Below, in pieces: positions 21,031-31,735 of a DNA stretch of 64,000 bases. The translations under genes and the position numbers were made by a program. Origin of the DNA: Asterias rubens (lineage: Eukaryota; Echinodermata; Asteroidea; Forcipulatida; Asteriidae); assembly GCF_902459465.1 (NCBI RefSeq), contig NC_047066.1, positions 14,511,047 to 14,575,046 of the forward strand, written 5' to 3'. Under the pieces are notes generated by a model that worked only from the letters and a program-made list of their open reading frames with translations, ran no database searches and was not told the origin of the DNA. Numbering within the stretch: the stretch's first letter is position 1; each line of letters opens with the position of its first letter.

Positions 21031-22860
21031 ATACTACACATACTTATACTACCGAATTTGGCTTTTTAGAGCCCCCCCCCCCCCTTATGTCTTTGAGCAT
21101 TGAGTCAATACCATATCACTCAATGCAAAGTTATTCTCTTTCAAATTACTACACACCCAAGCGCGCTATTACAAAGGGCACCATCAATCATATCAATGTT
21201 TTTTGGGGCGGCCAGTTATCAAGGCTGCTAATTTATCATACAAACAGTCCCCTTTATTGTACTGTACAGTGTGATTGGTTTGTAACCATTGTTTGCTCTT
21301 ATGTCTAGCCGTGATTTTGCCCTTGTAAAGGTCAATGTACAGAGTCACAGTCCTCAGTGGAAACCACTCAACATGAAATCAGTATACGATTTAAGGGGCA
21401 TTAGTTTAGGTAGGATTCAAGGGGAATTAGTATAGGGTTCATGGGCATCAGCAAGGCAATCAAAAGGGGGCAATCAATAAGGGCACACTGGAGATATAAT
21501 CAATTACTGGTTACTCATGTGCTTATAAAGGGCTATGTGATTTTGCCGTATTTAACAGGCCTCCCCCCAAACGAACCCTAAATAAAAAATTAACCCAAAA
21601 AATAAAAAAATAAAAAAATTATTTCCCCCCTTTTTTATGATTATATTTTATAACTTAGATAAAATCCATATAAGACAATGAAGTGAAAACTATATGGAAC
21701 ACCCCAGATTGCAGAATATGGCTTTCAAAAGCAAAGATAAATTTACTTTTAGAAGCAGGCTTCGTTCCTTCAAGCTGTCGCCCTCTCTAGCTTTCACACT
21801 TTGCGGTCGCAAGCTTTCAAAATTTTCACTCACAATTAAGTTTTTTGTTCAACAGCCTATCCTTTAATACATGCCAAAAAGGCTGCAATAATTTAACATG
21901 CACTGTTTGTATACAATCTGCGAAAGTCATAGTTGGAAATTTCCTCTCAGGTTTAATTTAACATTCATAAATACCTCAGACAGTTTCGCTATTCCTTTTG
22001 GTGGAGAGCCCGTCACGTGGGTGTGTACAAACCTTTGTTTAGGACTAGTAAAAAGTGTTGGAAACATGGGGGTAACACGCGTGCTTGCACCTGTGCTTAT
22101 AAGACAGTTTCTTCATTCCTATTGGTCGAGAGCAACGGCTGAACATCACGCGACATCACGCGACATCACGCGATACGCTCGACGCGCATAGCATTTCCTT
22201 ATTATAAGGAGTTGTTTACCCGAGGGCCTTTGAAATCATAGCTGGAGGGGTGTTGTGTTGAAAGAAATCATTGGACACTAATAATTTTTGCATTTGTTTT
22301 ACTTTTTGACCAAAAAGTGTTGATGGTTTTTGACCGAAAAGGTATTTATGAATGGGAATCAAAGTGTGTTGAATCGGTTTTCAACTAGTGGTTTAAACCC
22401 GTCGTCGAGGCCTCCTAGTTCTTGATAATTTACCACACATTGATTCCCTTAATCTAACGCATGGTGGAGGAAGGAAGGGATGGAAGGATCATCTATTTGC
22501 TTATTCAATATGTATACCCCCCCCCCCCCTAGAAAAAAACTGTGTACCATCTGGATATTTAAACATGATTGGCTTCTCCATCTACAACTTAAAACTCACA
22601 TCTACAACTAAAAATTCTCTATGGATGTGTCAGCTTTGTTCTATAACCCTGTAGGCCCGAATCATATAATACTGAACATCGCCATTGCAGTGAACGTCCA
22701 CATTGTTCGTATACATGTACAATACTTACTGCTTTGACAAAAACAAAAAAGTACTCGGTTTAGTACAATCATATCAGCTCAATGTGTATCTTGTGGCAAA
22801 TACAGAAGAGGAGTTTTGAACCATACCACGGGAGTTGGACTGTGGTTATATGAAAATATG
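21031..22860. other. Intergenic DNA, no supported gene
   Basis: AT-rich with poly-C/poly-A tracts. At 22139-22180 there is a triple direct repeat of ATCACGCGAC, followed by TTATTATAAGG and a CpG-richer stretch. This could be regulatory DNA for the plus-strand gene that starts downstream, but I cannot show it. Confidence 0.4.
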
Positions 22861-22861
22861 T

Positions 22862-23045
22862 ACGTTTATTAGGACCCTGGTATTGTCCGTGTAGGCCCCC
22901 TTGCGTACAATGATGTACCACTTTCAAGCAGTGCCCTACCTGGTGGACAAAGGAGGCAGATCATTGGATGATCGTCGTTCTTGATGCGTAAAAGAAGCGT
23001 GTGACCTCAGCTTACCAGCAGGTTTCGCAAGGGGTCAACTGCAGG
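22862..23045 (+). other. Possible 5' noncoding exon of the plus-strand gene
   Basis: Unique, balanced-composition sequence ending in CAACTGCAG followed by GTAAGG, a good donor. The next acceptor (TTTTCTCACCAG, ending at 23875) precedes the ATG at 23901 by 25 bases. The start of this putative exon is arbitrary. Confidence 0.3.
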
Positions 23046-23098
23046 TAAGGCTGGGTCTGAAACGGCGACTTAGGCTAGAGCTACACATGTACAATGTA

Positions 23099-23660
23099 TA
23101 GACAAATTCAGACGCGCACCAGGCGCACATGTGTTGAGCACCGCGCGCCACTGCTGTGGTGTACATGTGTCTAGTTTTGTGCACAAAGACATGAGGAAAT
23201 CATGTTAATTTTCACTCTTTATGGAAATTAAATGTTGTCCTCAACGACTTACACAATTTCCTTTCCAGGACACCATGAAGTAGATCACTGACCAGAAATA
23301 TTTGCAACTAAGTAGAAACCGAATCATCTTATAAAAGGTGATGTCTTAGGTGAGCTTGGGGAAAAGACGCGGAAACTGCATAAAATAGTCACTAAAATGA
23401 GTATTTTGTCAGAATTTCAGTATTTTCCTCTGTGCTTAATTAAAAAAAAAAATATCAAGAATGTTGTAAATCGTCATTTTACATGCAGCCATGTCAGAAA
23501 AATCACATAGACTGTCAAGGAAGACATTAAATTTCCATAAAAAGTGAGAAGGGAACGATTTTCTTGTGTCTTTGTGCACAAAATTAAGCACAGCTACACC
23601 GCAGCAGTGGCGTGTGGCGCCCATGGCGGCGCCCAGGACTTGCACGCCTGGATTTGTCTA
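23099..23660. mobile_element. MITE J, copy 1 (TA-flanked)
   Basis: 562 bp with inverted ends TAGACAAATTCAGACGCG...TGCACGCCTGGATTTGTCTA. A TA dinucleotide lies on each side, and further inverted blocks (TTGTGCACAAAGACA) lie inside. The TA target suggests a Tc1/mariner-type MITE. It lies between the possible noncoding exon and coding exon 1. Confidence 0.8.
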
Positions 23661-23875
23661 TACTGCTAGATCAGCCCATTTGCCAGTGTTGAAGAATAGG
23701 CAGATGCGCGCGATCTAGCCGAAGTCACCTTTTCGGACACAGCCTAATTTAAAATTGAGGGAATTTGGCCTACCATGTTTTTCTTGGGTTAGAAACATAC
23801 ATTGAGATGTGATAGCGAAATCAAAGTAAATTTGATAACAGTTTTGTATTTCATTTTCTCACCAGCACTGATCTC

Positions 23876-23932
23876 GCTATCAAAAGACTTCATCTTCAAA
23901 ATGGCTGATAAAAAAGCTGAAGTTGCGTCACG
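23876..23932 (+). CDS. Unidentified plus-strand gene, exon with start codon
   Basis: Acceptor CTCACCAG ends at 23875. A 25-base leader is followed by ATG at 23901 (context TTCAAAATGG). It encodes MADKKAEVAS plus two bases of an Arg codon, and the donor GTGAGT begins at 23933. Phase 2 joins to the exon at 24731. The product is a soluble, charged N-terminus with no signal peptide. I do not recognise the protein. Confidence 0.7.
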
Positions 23933-24054
23933 GTGAGTATTTCCATACCAGTCATGATAGTTGTTTCAGTTTTTCAATCTTTTTACTACTAGCTTTGTAG
24001 AACTTTATCTCCTTGAAAGAGAGCATGGGAAATTTATCTTGGGCCCTCGTAAAT

Positions 24055-24235
24055 GCATCTTGGGGTAGGGGCATCCTAAGCAAAATAAAATAGCTAAGCA
24101 CAACAACACTTTGTCCTATAGGGCCTATTGCCTAGTAGAAAGTTTTTAAGCAATATTTCATAGAACTGCTTGTGAAAAAAGTATTGCTTTAAAATGTTTT
24201 CCTGCTGAGCAGAAATGAGCAGAATACCAGTAATA
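24055..24235. repeat. Repeat G fragment in intron
   Basis: AGCTAAGCACAACA...AATATTTCATAGAACTGCTT...GAGCAGAAATGAGCAGAAT: the same family as 20879-21030. Confidence 0.45.
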
Positions 24236-24410
24236 AAATTATGACATTAGACTTTGATATTTTTGTGTGTAACCTTTATTCTGGTGAGAATGATTTGGTA
24301 GTGCTACCTAGGTCTGTTGTGCTTCCTAAGATTGTTTTCCTTTGTATAGACTCCCTGTGTAGGCCCTCGGCGCCGAGGTCAAAGGATTGAAATGCAGAGA
24401 CCAGAAGCAG

Positions 24411-24576
24411 AGACCTTATTGCAAAGGCTCGGTACAGGCGTTTAAGGCGTGGAATGTGGTGCATTCGGGTCTAGCCTAGCAATCAAGCTTGATTGCTAGC
24501 TATATAGCTAGTTTATACTAGCATGCACCTCATTCAACAGTTTGCGCTTGTGCAATGGGTATTTGCAAAAAGGTCT
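24411..24576. mobile_element. MITE D, copy 2
   Basis: Ends AGACCTTATTGCAAA...TTTGCAAAAAGGTCT. The palindromic core is GCAATCAAGCTTGATTGC followed by TAGCTATATAGCTA. It lies in the intron before the exon at 24731. Confidence 0.8.
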
Positions 24577-24730
24577 CTGTACATGTATGCACTGCGCACA
24601 ATTCTTATTCAATGATATGTCGCTTTTGACCTCAGTGAGGGCGCTGTTCAAAGTTATAGACGTCACATACAAAGGGGTTTATAATGAAACCTGTTTCGTT
24701 TTTCAAATGCTCGTTTTTATTATTTTACAG

Positions 24731-24980
24731 TTCAGAGAGGTTTCACTACAATGGCTTCCTGCCGGACACACTGAATTCCTCCTACCATGAGGTGGATCTC
24801 AATGCTGAACCTCCTCCCTCTGATGCAGACGTGGTCATAATTGACGGGCAGCAGTCTCGCACCTTGAAAGACAAAGAACTCTTGCAGCAAGCGCAGAGGG
24901 AGGAGGATGATTCAGATGAAGAGCTGGACTTTTATGAGGCAAGCCCGTCACAGAGACTTCTTCCATTGAGTGAAACACAC
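24731..24980 (+). CDS. Unidentified plus-strand gene, acidic exon 2
   Basis: 250-nt exon after TATTTTACAG with donor GTAGGC. Residues 11-94 include RSERFHYNGFLPDTLNSSYH, EVDLNAEPPPSDADVVIIDG and the acidic stretch QREEDDSDEELDFYEASPSQ. The frame is uninterrupted and the ends are phase 2 and phase 0. The composition (acidic, Ser/Pro-rich, no hydrophobic segment) indicates a disordered cytoplasmic or nuclear N-terminal region, with EEDDSDEELDF looking like a casein kinase 2 target. No family recognised. Confidence 0.75.
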
Positions 24981-25073
24981 GTAGGCTTTTTTATTGTATA
25001 GTGCTTACTTGCTCCTTCCATGTTGTAGTATACTGTGTACATGACAAGCATACGTGTATACATGTAGCACGTA

Positions 25074-25660
25074 CAGACAAATTCAGGCGCGCACCAGGCG
25101 CACATGTGTTGAGCACCGCGCGTCACTGCTGCGGTGTACATGTGCCTTGTTTTGTGCACAAAGACATGAGGAAATCATGTTAATTTTTGCTTTTTATGGA
25201 AATTAAATGTTTTCCTCAACGACTTACACAATTTCCTTTCCAGGACACCATGATATACTAATGTAGATCACTGACCAGAAACATTTGCAACTAAATAAAA
25301 ACCGAATCATCTTGAAAACGATGATGTCTTAGGTGAGTTTGGGGAAAAGATGCGGAAACTGCATAAAATCGTCATTAAAATAAGTATTTTGTCAGAATTT
25401 CAGTATTTTACTTTGTGACTATTTTACTTTGTGCTTAATTTAAAAAAAAAAATATCAAGAATGTTGTAAATCGTCATTTTACATGCAGCCATGTCAGAAA
25501 AATTGCATAGATTGTCGAGGAAGACATTAAATTTCCATAAAAAGTGAAAAGGGAACTGTTTTTCTTGTGTCTTTGTGCACAAAATTAGGCACAGCTACAC
25601 CCAGCAGTGGCGCGCGACGCCCATGGCGGCGCCCAGGACTTGCACGCATGGATTTGTCTA
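25074..25660. mobile_element. MITE J, copy 2 (TA-flanked)
   Basis: 587 bp, same orientation and structure as 23099-23660. Ends are CAGACAAATTCAGGCGCG...GCACGCATGGATTTGTCTA with flanking TA. It is intronic in the same plus-strand gene. Confidence 0.8.
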
Positions 25661-25700
25661 TAGCACAGTAGAGTTATCTTTAGCACTCTGTATGTTTTTT

Positions 25701-26070
25701 GAAGGCACTGGACACCTTTGATATTGTCAAAGACCAGTCTTTTCATTTGTATCTCAACGTGCATAAAACAACAAACCTGTGAACGTTTTAGCTCTATTGG
25801 TTGTCGAAGTTGCGAGAGAATAATGGAAGAAAAAACACCCTTGTCGCACAAGTTTTGTGCTTTTAGATGCTTGATTTGGAGACCTCAGCTGAGGTCTCAA
25901 ATTCAATTCAAATACTTTAGTGAGAAATTACTTCTTTTTCCAAAACTATGTTACTTCAGAGGGAGCCGTTTCTCACAATTGGTTATACTATCAACAGGTC
26001 TCCATTGCTTGTTACAAAGTAAGTTTTTATGCTAACACTTGTTTTGTCGTTAGTGTCCAGTGCCTTTAAA
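25701..26070 (+). mobile_element. Family A MITE, full-length copy
   Basis: From GAAGGCACTGGACACC to GTGTCCAGTGCCTTTAAA. The central palindrome is GACCTCAGCTGAGGTC. It is intronic. Confidence 0.85.
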
Positions 26071-26076
26071 GCGGAA

Positions 26077-26500
26077 CAACCGGTAGGGCTAGCTCGGTGG
26101 TCTAGAGGTGAGACATCTCCCCCCGCAGTGCAAAGGTCAGGGGTTTGAATCCCACCCGAGGTAGTCTTGGTTCCAAGACCATTGATGTTGCGCGGTCACA
26201 CACAACCAACGTTCCGATTATGCACGGCAAAAACTATACACGCTTGTAATGAACGAACGCTAGCGGGCGCTCTGTTTCTCTGATTTCCGGATCTCACCAT
26301 GTCCTGTCAGAGAAACAGAGCGCCCGCTAGCGTTCGTTCATTACAAGCGTGTACAGTTTTTGCCGTGCATAATCGGAGCGTTGGTTGTGTGTGACCGCGC
26401 AACACCAATGGTCTTGGAACCAAGACTACACCCGAGGTTACATGCCTGTATTTTTTTCCACAGAACTCATGGAAAGTGTTGAGTAGTGCTTAATACATCG
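26077..26500 (+). mobile_element. tRNA-derived SINE interrupted by a hairpin MITE
   Basis: GGGCTAGCTCGGTGGTCTAG (A-box region) and AGGGGTTTGAATCCCACC (B box) mark a tRNA-like head at 26085-26155. The tail resumes at 26438 (TTACATGCCTGTATTTTTTT). The insert at 26162-26428 separates them. The right end of the SINE is not clear. Confidence 0.65.
26162..26428. mobile_element. Near-perfect hairpin MITE H with 9-bp duplication
   Basis: 267 bp, TAGTCTTGGTTCCAAGACCA...TGGTCTTGGAACCAAGACTA, with arms of about 115 bp and only a ~30-bp spacer around ATTTCCGGATCTCACC. Exact 9-bp direct repeats CACCCGAGG flank it (26153-26161, 26429-26437). A 9-bp duplication fits Mutator-like elements, though other families are possible. 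Confidence 0.9.
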
Positions 26501-27121
26501 GTGTAAGGATGCAAACAAAATGTATTCTTTGTCTCCCTGATGAAAAATATATTAGAGTGTGATAAACAATTTTGTATTCCTTATCTAATCTGGAAGGTAA
26601 TGTATGCAAAATTCAAGTCCAGATTAATGTGTGTATTTCTGAGAGGGAAAAAATTGAACTTAAAAGCGAAAACCCTTGTTCCTAAATAAGGAACCATTGG
26701 AAAAGTGTTGGCCCGTGAATCTGGAGGTCTTTAGTTCAAATCCTGCTCTAGTAATTTTTTTCTTTCTTAAACAGCAAATCAATTTAGTAAGAAACAACTA
26801 GATTAATTCCAAGGGCACTTTATACTGAAGCTTAAACAAAAATTATACGCCACACTGAAAAAAAAAAAAATGGCACGAAAGAAATTAATACAAAGGGAGG
26901 TATATCCCAAGTGGGGTGTCAAAAAGATCCCCCCTCCCCCCATTTTGAAAAGGCAAATTTTATCAGCACATCAGTGAACGATTTCCTTTGTAGAGCTACA
27001 CATTTGCTACTCATTTGCTACTCAATGAGATGCATTCAGTGTGAACAAAACATGTTCAGGCTGATTCTGTTTTTCTATGCAAATTTCCTGGAAAAAATTT
27101 GTCACGGCATTTAATGACTTA
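26501..27121. other. Intronic DNA with a tRNA-like remnant
   Basis: AT-rich. 26712-26752 (CCCGTGAATCTGGAGGTC then TTAGTTCAAATCCTGCTCTA) looks like the 3' half of a tRNA-derived SINE with a decayed B box. Nothing else is supported. Confidence 0.45.
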
Positions 27122-27307
27122 AGCCCGGTTCATACTTCATGCGAATGCCAATGCGAATGCGAAGTGAATTTGACGTCACAACCCTCCTTTCGCAGTAATA
27201 TTCGCAAGTGAGTTGAGCGGAGTTCAACTGCTGCGAATTTTTCGTTGCGAATTTGTGACGTCAACATTCGTATCGCATTTGCATTGGCAGGAAGTATGAA
27301 CCGGGCT
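27122..27307. mobile_element. Harbinger-type MITE with TTA duplication
   Basis: 186-bp hairpin, AGCCCGGTTCATACTTC...GAAGTATGAACCGGGCT, with TTA on both sides (27119-27121, 27308-27310). A 3-bp TWA target is the PIF/Harbinger hallmark. The arms contain repeated ATGCGAATGC and a TGACGTCA. Confidence 0.9.
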
Positions 27308-27310
27308 TTA

Positions 27311-28466
27311 CATGTAAAAGTGAGCTGTTTTGATTATGTTGATACTGTTTCTCACTTGAAATTTCCTCTGTACAGCTACATAGTTGCTGCTCAAAAACTA
27401 GCATTTGCTACCCAATGAATTGCATTCATTCATTCATTCAGTAAAATTTATTTCAATGCTGTCATACATGTAAATTTACAAAACAATAATACAATAATGA
27501 CACATTTATGTTGAAAAATACAAAAGCAATAGTATTCAGTGTGCACATAACATGTTCACAGTCTAATTGTTCTGCTATATGTACATTGTACAGTGTATAC
27601 AAAATTACTAGACAAAATCATTCCCTGCATCTAATGACTTGCATATAAGTGAAAGTGAGTAATTTTTGCACTGTTTCCCACTTAATATTTCCTTTGTACA
27701 GCTTCATAAAATGTTCCAGTTGCTAGTCAAAAATTAGCATTTGCTACTCAATATTAGCATTCAGTGTGCACAAAACACGTTACAAGTTTTGCTATAATGC
27801 AAAATTGCTGGACGAAATCGTTACCTGCACCAAATGACTTGCATGTGAATGAGCAATTTTTACACTGTTTCCCACTTGGAATTAAAACTTTAATTTGTGC
27901 ATGGTAGAAAGATTGTTGATTGAAAGTATCACCATCTGCTGTATGAATTATACCCATCCTTCAGTTACATCCCCGTCATGTACAGTGCAAAGCATAACAC
28001 CCTATTTTTTTTCCAAACACTGGTTTTCTTTTTGTCCATGGTCCAACTAGCATTGACTAGCTTTTAAAAAGCACTATGTACAGGGATTATTTTGTAAGAA
28101 CATCCTATTGCCACTTTGTCAGTGGCAATTTCACAGGTTTGCGATCTATATGTATTCTGAAGTTGTCAAATCGAGCTTTTATATTTGATATGCACCCAAA
28201 AAGTGCCTTCAATCGTACAATGTACAACCCATAATATTATCACAAGAGGGCATTAACACTAAAAAAATACTATTAATTGGGATTAACCAAGGCAACACAA
28301 TTCAACAAGATGGATATTTTTGTTTGGTTAGAAAAATACAGATTTGTTTATTTGTTATACAGAATTTCAAAAAGCCTCAAAAAGCTGGTAATTTTAAGTT
28401 TGAAGCTCAAACATAAACTGGGCACATTCGAGCCCTGTAACTGTGTCCCTTTGGAATGTGATACTA
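27311..28466. other. Intronic DNA with three diverged direct repeats
   Basis: The theme TTTCCTTTGTACAGCT...TTGCTACTCAA...GCATTCAGTGTGCACAAAACATGTTCA recurs at about 26975, 27360 and 27690. It is an old tandem or dispersed repeat of ~350 bp. No gene found. Confidence 0.5.
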
Positions 28467-28611
28467 AACCTTTTCGCAAATACCCATTGCACAAGCGCTA
28501 ACTGTTAAATGAGGTGCGTGCTGGTCTAGCTAGCGATCAACTTGATCGCTAGCTAGAACAGCATGCACGCCACGCCTAACACGCGTGTACTGGGTATTTG
28601 CAATAAGGTCT
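28467..28611. mobile_element. MITE D, copy 3
   Basis: CCTTTTCGCAAATACCCATTG...TGGGTATTTGCAATAAGGTC around the perfect palindrome CTAGCTAGCGATCAACTTGA / TCGCTAGCTAG. It lies 230 bp upstream of the exon at 28843. Confidence 0.8.
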
Positions 28612-28842
28612 CAGATGCTGCATACATTTTCTAAAAGAATCTTGATCTATGTGTTAAACGGTGTAGAAAAGTTTGTTTTCTCTTTTTGATTCTGGTCTTG
28701 GAAAACAAATTTCTGGTCATCAGTAAAAATGTTGAACCATAAGCCGTGTGAGTTGTTTCCCGAAATTCGAGCTCTGTTACCGTGTCCCTTTAGAACATGA
28801 CACACAACCCTTTACACAAATGCCCATTGCTCTTCCTTACAG

Positions 28843-28954
28843 GTTGCAACACAGCGGAAGAGGACGCCCTCTTTGACTGCCCTGAGGGACGGCCAACAAG
28901 GACACGATGAGCTTGAGGAAATCAGCAGCGATGAGGCCCACGATTCTCAACAAG
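28843..28954 (+). CDS. Unidentified plus-strand gene, exon 3
   Basis: 112-nt exon after CTCTTCCTTACAG with donor GTAGGC. It continues in frame from exon 2 (phase 0) with VATQRKRTPSLTALRDGQQG and HDELEEISSDEAHDSQQ, ending one base into a Gly codon. Basic RKRTPS and acidic Ser-rich segments again suggest a regulated disordered region. The gene must continue to the right; see 31245-31336 for a candidate next exon. Confidence 0.7.
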
Positions 28955-30393
28955 GTAGGCTTTTGGAGAGACCTGGACCCTATTTCACAAAGATCTAAGA
29001 TTGATCGTAAGGCCATGTTTCGCGTCCCCGCCCGCTTCCTTTTTACAGGCCGCCTCCTTTTTTATTTTATTTTTTATTTTATTTTTTTATGCACATTTTT
29101 AATTTTTTTTTTTTAAATAGGGTGATTTTAAATGATCTCAGCAAAAACAATCTGAATGTCTTGTCTGAATGCCTCGACTAAATTGTTTCATTTATGTTTT
29201 GTGTATTTCAGCAGTAGAAAAAACAATGGATATTTGACATTTTAACAAAGAATGGCGGCCATCTTGAAATAAAAAATAAAAAATAAAAAGCCCCTCTTCC
29301 TCCTGTTTTTGAAAAACCCGGACGTGAAACATGTTTTTTTTTTTTACTCGGCCTAACTGCAAATCAATCGTAGTTGCTAAGAAAAGTGTCACAATACAAA
29401 TCACTATGGTACATGTACAAGTATACTGAAAATATGCCTTGCGATGAATTTTATTGCTGTGTGAAATCGGCCCCTGGTCCCCATTTCATTGCTCTGCCTA
29501 CCAAAGCAAAGAACATGTTAGGGAATTCGCGCATTTCACTGGTAAATAGGGGGTGTCGGCTTGTGCATAGTGTGCACTCCACGTTACTAGGCATGCTTTG
29601 CTAGCACGCAGAAATTCAGCGCTTGGCCTGTAAGTGGAGAATTACAGATGCAGGGATTTCTGTTGAGCTTATTTCATAGGTTAGCAGGGAATTTTGGCTT
29701 GTGCACTTGTGTACTCCCTGTTACGAGGCAGTCTTTGCTTACACGGCTAGTGCAGAAATTTTGTCCTAATTAGTTATGCAATTTCTATATTTACATATGT
29801 TGCAATGTTTTACAATGACACTGGATACCATTGGCACATGTAGGTGTCAAAGACCAGTCTTTTCACTTGGTGTTGTGTATCTCAACACTTGACAATTACT
29901 AAAGGTGCCGGGTGCCTTCTATACAGTTTGAATCAAATTGAAACTGTGGAACCCATTCATAATTTCTGAGCATCAAACAATATTTCTGTTCTACAGTGGA
30001 TGAGCATGATTGTAAATAATACCTGTAGAAGTCATGGACATGTTCATGTAGATCCTTCAATGAAAACCTTGATTTCACCACTTGATTTCATCAAGCTCAT
30101 AAGTGTATGAATAGCAATATCGAGATTCCCCGAAAGAGGGGAAAAATAAGACTGTTGAAGTAGACATTAGACGATTTTCTAAAAATCCTAGAGTTTTATC
30201 CTGATGAGAACAATTTGACAATAACACCTACCTCCCTCCTTGACAATCCACTCGACAATGTAGGCTTTGTATACAGTGGTAACAGACATCGGTGTATTGG
30301 TAAAAACCAACAAAGAGTATTCTTTATTCCTGATGCAAACTTAAGTGTAGGCTTTGCAAAGACCTGTACAAATATCATGAGGTTTACATGGAA
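28955..30393. other. Intronic or intergenic DNA, repeat fragments
   Basis: Holds a T-rich tract (29050-29120), a repeat G fragment (29463-29530), two diverged copies of a CACTCCACGTTAC...GCACGCAGAAATT block (29570 and 29715), and a truncated family A start at 29817-29885. No gene supported. Confidence 0.5.
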
Positions 30394-30450
30394 CGACCAA
30401 TTGAGTTCATATTTTCACAGTGTTATTTTTGTGAGAAGACTAAATATGAA
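30394..30450 (-). repeat. Family A fragment, reverse
   Basis: GAACGACCAATTGAGTTCATATTTTCACAG then GTGAGAAGACT: about 55 bp of the family A interior. Confidence 0.6.
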
Positions 30451-30544
30451 TAGTAACTTGCGGGTACAACCATGAGTAAAATGTCTTTTGAAGGACGTTC
30501 CAAACAGTATACTCTGCACACTGTTTGAAACATTGAGACCAAAC

Positions 30545-31735
30545 CAACGGCGCACCCAAGGGGGGGGGGGTTGAGCCCCCTCCCAAGAGGGTCCCCCAAC
30601 AGAAAAAAAGAAAAAAAACGGGGGAGAAAGAGGGAAGGAAAGAAGAAGAAAGGAAAAAATAATAATGGGGGAGGGGAGGAAGGGGAAAGGAAAAAAAAAC
30701 GAGGGAGAAAAGACGCAAATGCATGTGTAGTTTTTTTTAATTTTTATTTCCGGTGGTAGTATTTTCTTTTCCTCCTTTGCCATTCGCATTTTTTTCCCTG
30801 CCAAAATAACTCTTTTATCTGGGATATTCGATAACGCGAGGTGCGAGGTGTGAGGTGTGAGGTGAAAGATTTTAATTGTGTAAACTTGCAACAATAACAT
30901 ATTAAGCATTTGAAACCCGTTGTCCAGGATAAAATATATCTCACGTCGTTCTTGGTCGCTCCGGCATTCAATGGTTTTCTAGTACTTAAATTTGAAAAAC
31001 GCCGGAGAGTAATGTTTTTTTACCCGCGATGTTTTTACTGAATATGCATGAAACCAGACACCGACCGACCCGATCATGTTTGACGCCGCCTTATTCATGG
31101 AATTTGCCGCCCAGTGATGAAAAGTAGGTAGCACCGCCTATAATGTTCTCTTTTCAACCACGTCCGCAGCATTACTATTTAAAACAAAAACCTTTGCTGA
31201 CAATGTACCTTGCACAAGTTGATGTTGCACATCATTGTTTTTAGGACTCCATGCGGATTGCGGGCATTATCTGCCTTTTTTATTGAGACAAACCCCAACC
31301 CAGATGAGTGACAATCCAGAGACGGCTTCATCATCGGTATGTACTTTATAAATTGGAAGTACAGTGGGCTGTTTTTGCAGCACTGTACACGTATTTCACC
31401 AACATGCCATAACAATTTGGGGGTTCATGCTGGCATCAGCCTAACCCATATGAATGGCAATAAGTCCTACCATATACACATACATTTATTGACTGGTTTG
31501 TGCAGTTCGTAATTATAGACGATACATTTATATGAATCAGAAGTGCTTAAAAAGTATGTTTTTCTTCTAAATTTATGCATAAAGAGGCTATATTTTTCAC
31601 CCCCAAAACGCTAGAAAGCTTAGGGGTCCGGGAGAAAGCCCCGGACCCCACATGGGGCCATAACGCTGGTCCCTGGACCCCACCCAATAAATTGGTTTGA
31701 GACCCCCGCAAAACATAATCCTGTGTGCGCTGTTG
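30545..31735. mobile_element. Non-autonomous hAT-like transposon, copy 2
   Basis: 1191 bp with ends CAACGGCGCACCCA / TGTGTGCGCTGTTG and 8-bp duplications GACCAAAC (30537-30544) and GACCGAAC (31736-31743, one mismatch). The body matches 4392-5550 except for about 280 bp at 31200-31480, which are absent from copy 1. Confidence 0.87.
31245..31336 (+). CDS. Candidate exon inside hAT copy 2
   Basis: 92 nt between a polypyrimidine/AG acceptor (CATTGTTTTTAG) and the donor GTATGT. It is open in the phase left by the exon at 28843-28954 and would add GLHADCGHYLPFLLRQTPTQ and MSDNPETASSS. The alternative is a first exon of the hAT transposase starting at MSDNPETA, retained here and deleted from copy 1. 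A one-in-three chance of matching phase makes the host-exon reading weak. Confidence 0.35.

Noticed and set aside
30215..30475. 86-codon plus-strand frame as an extra exon of the unknown gene
   Set aside because: Its 3' half is a reverse family A fragment and no acceptor/donor pair fits the required phase.
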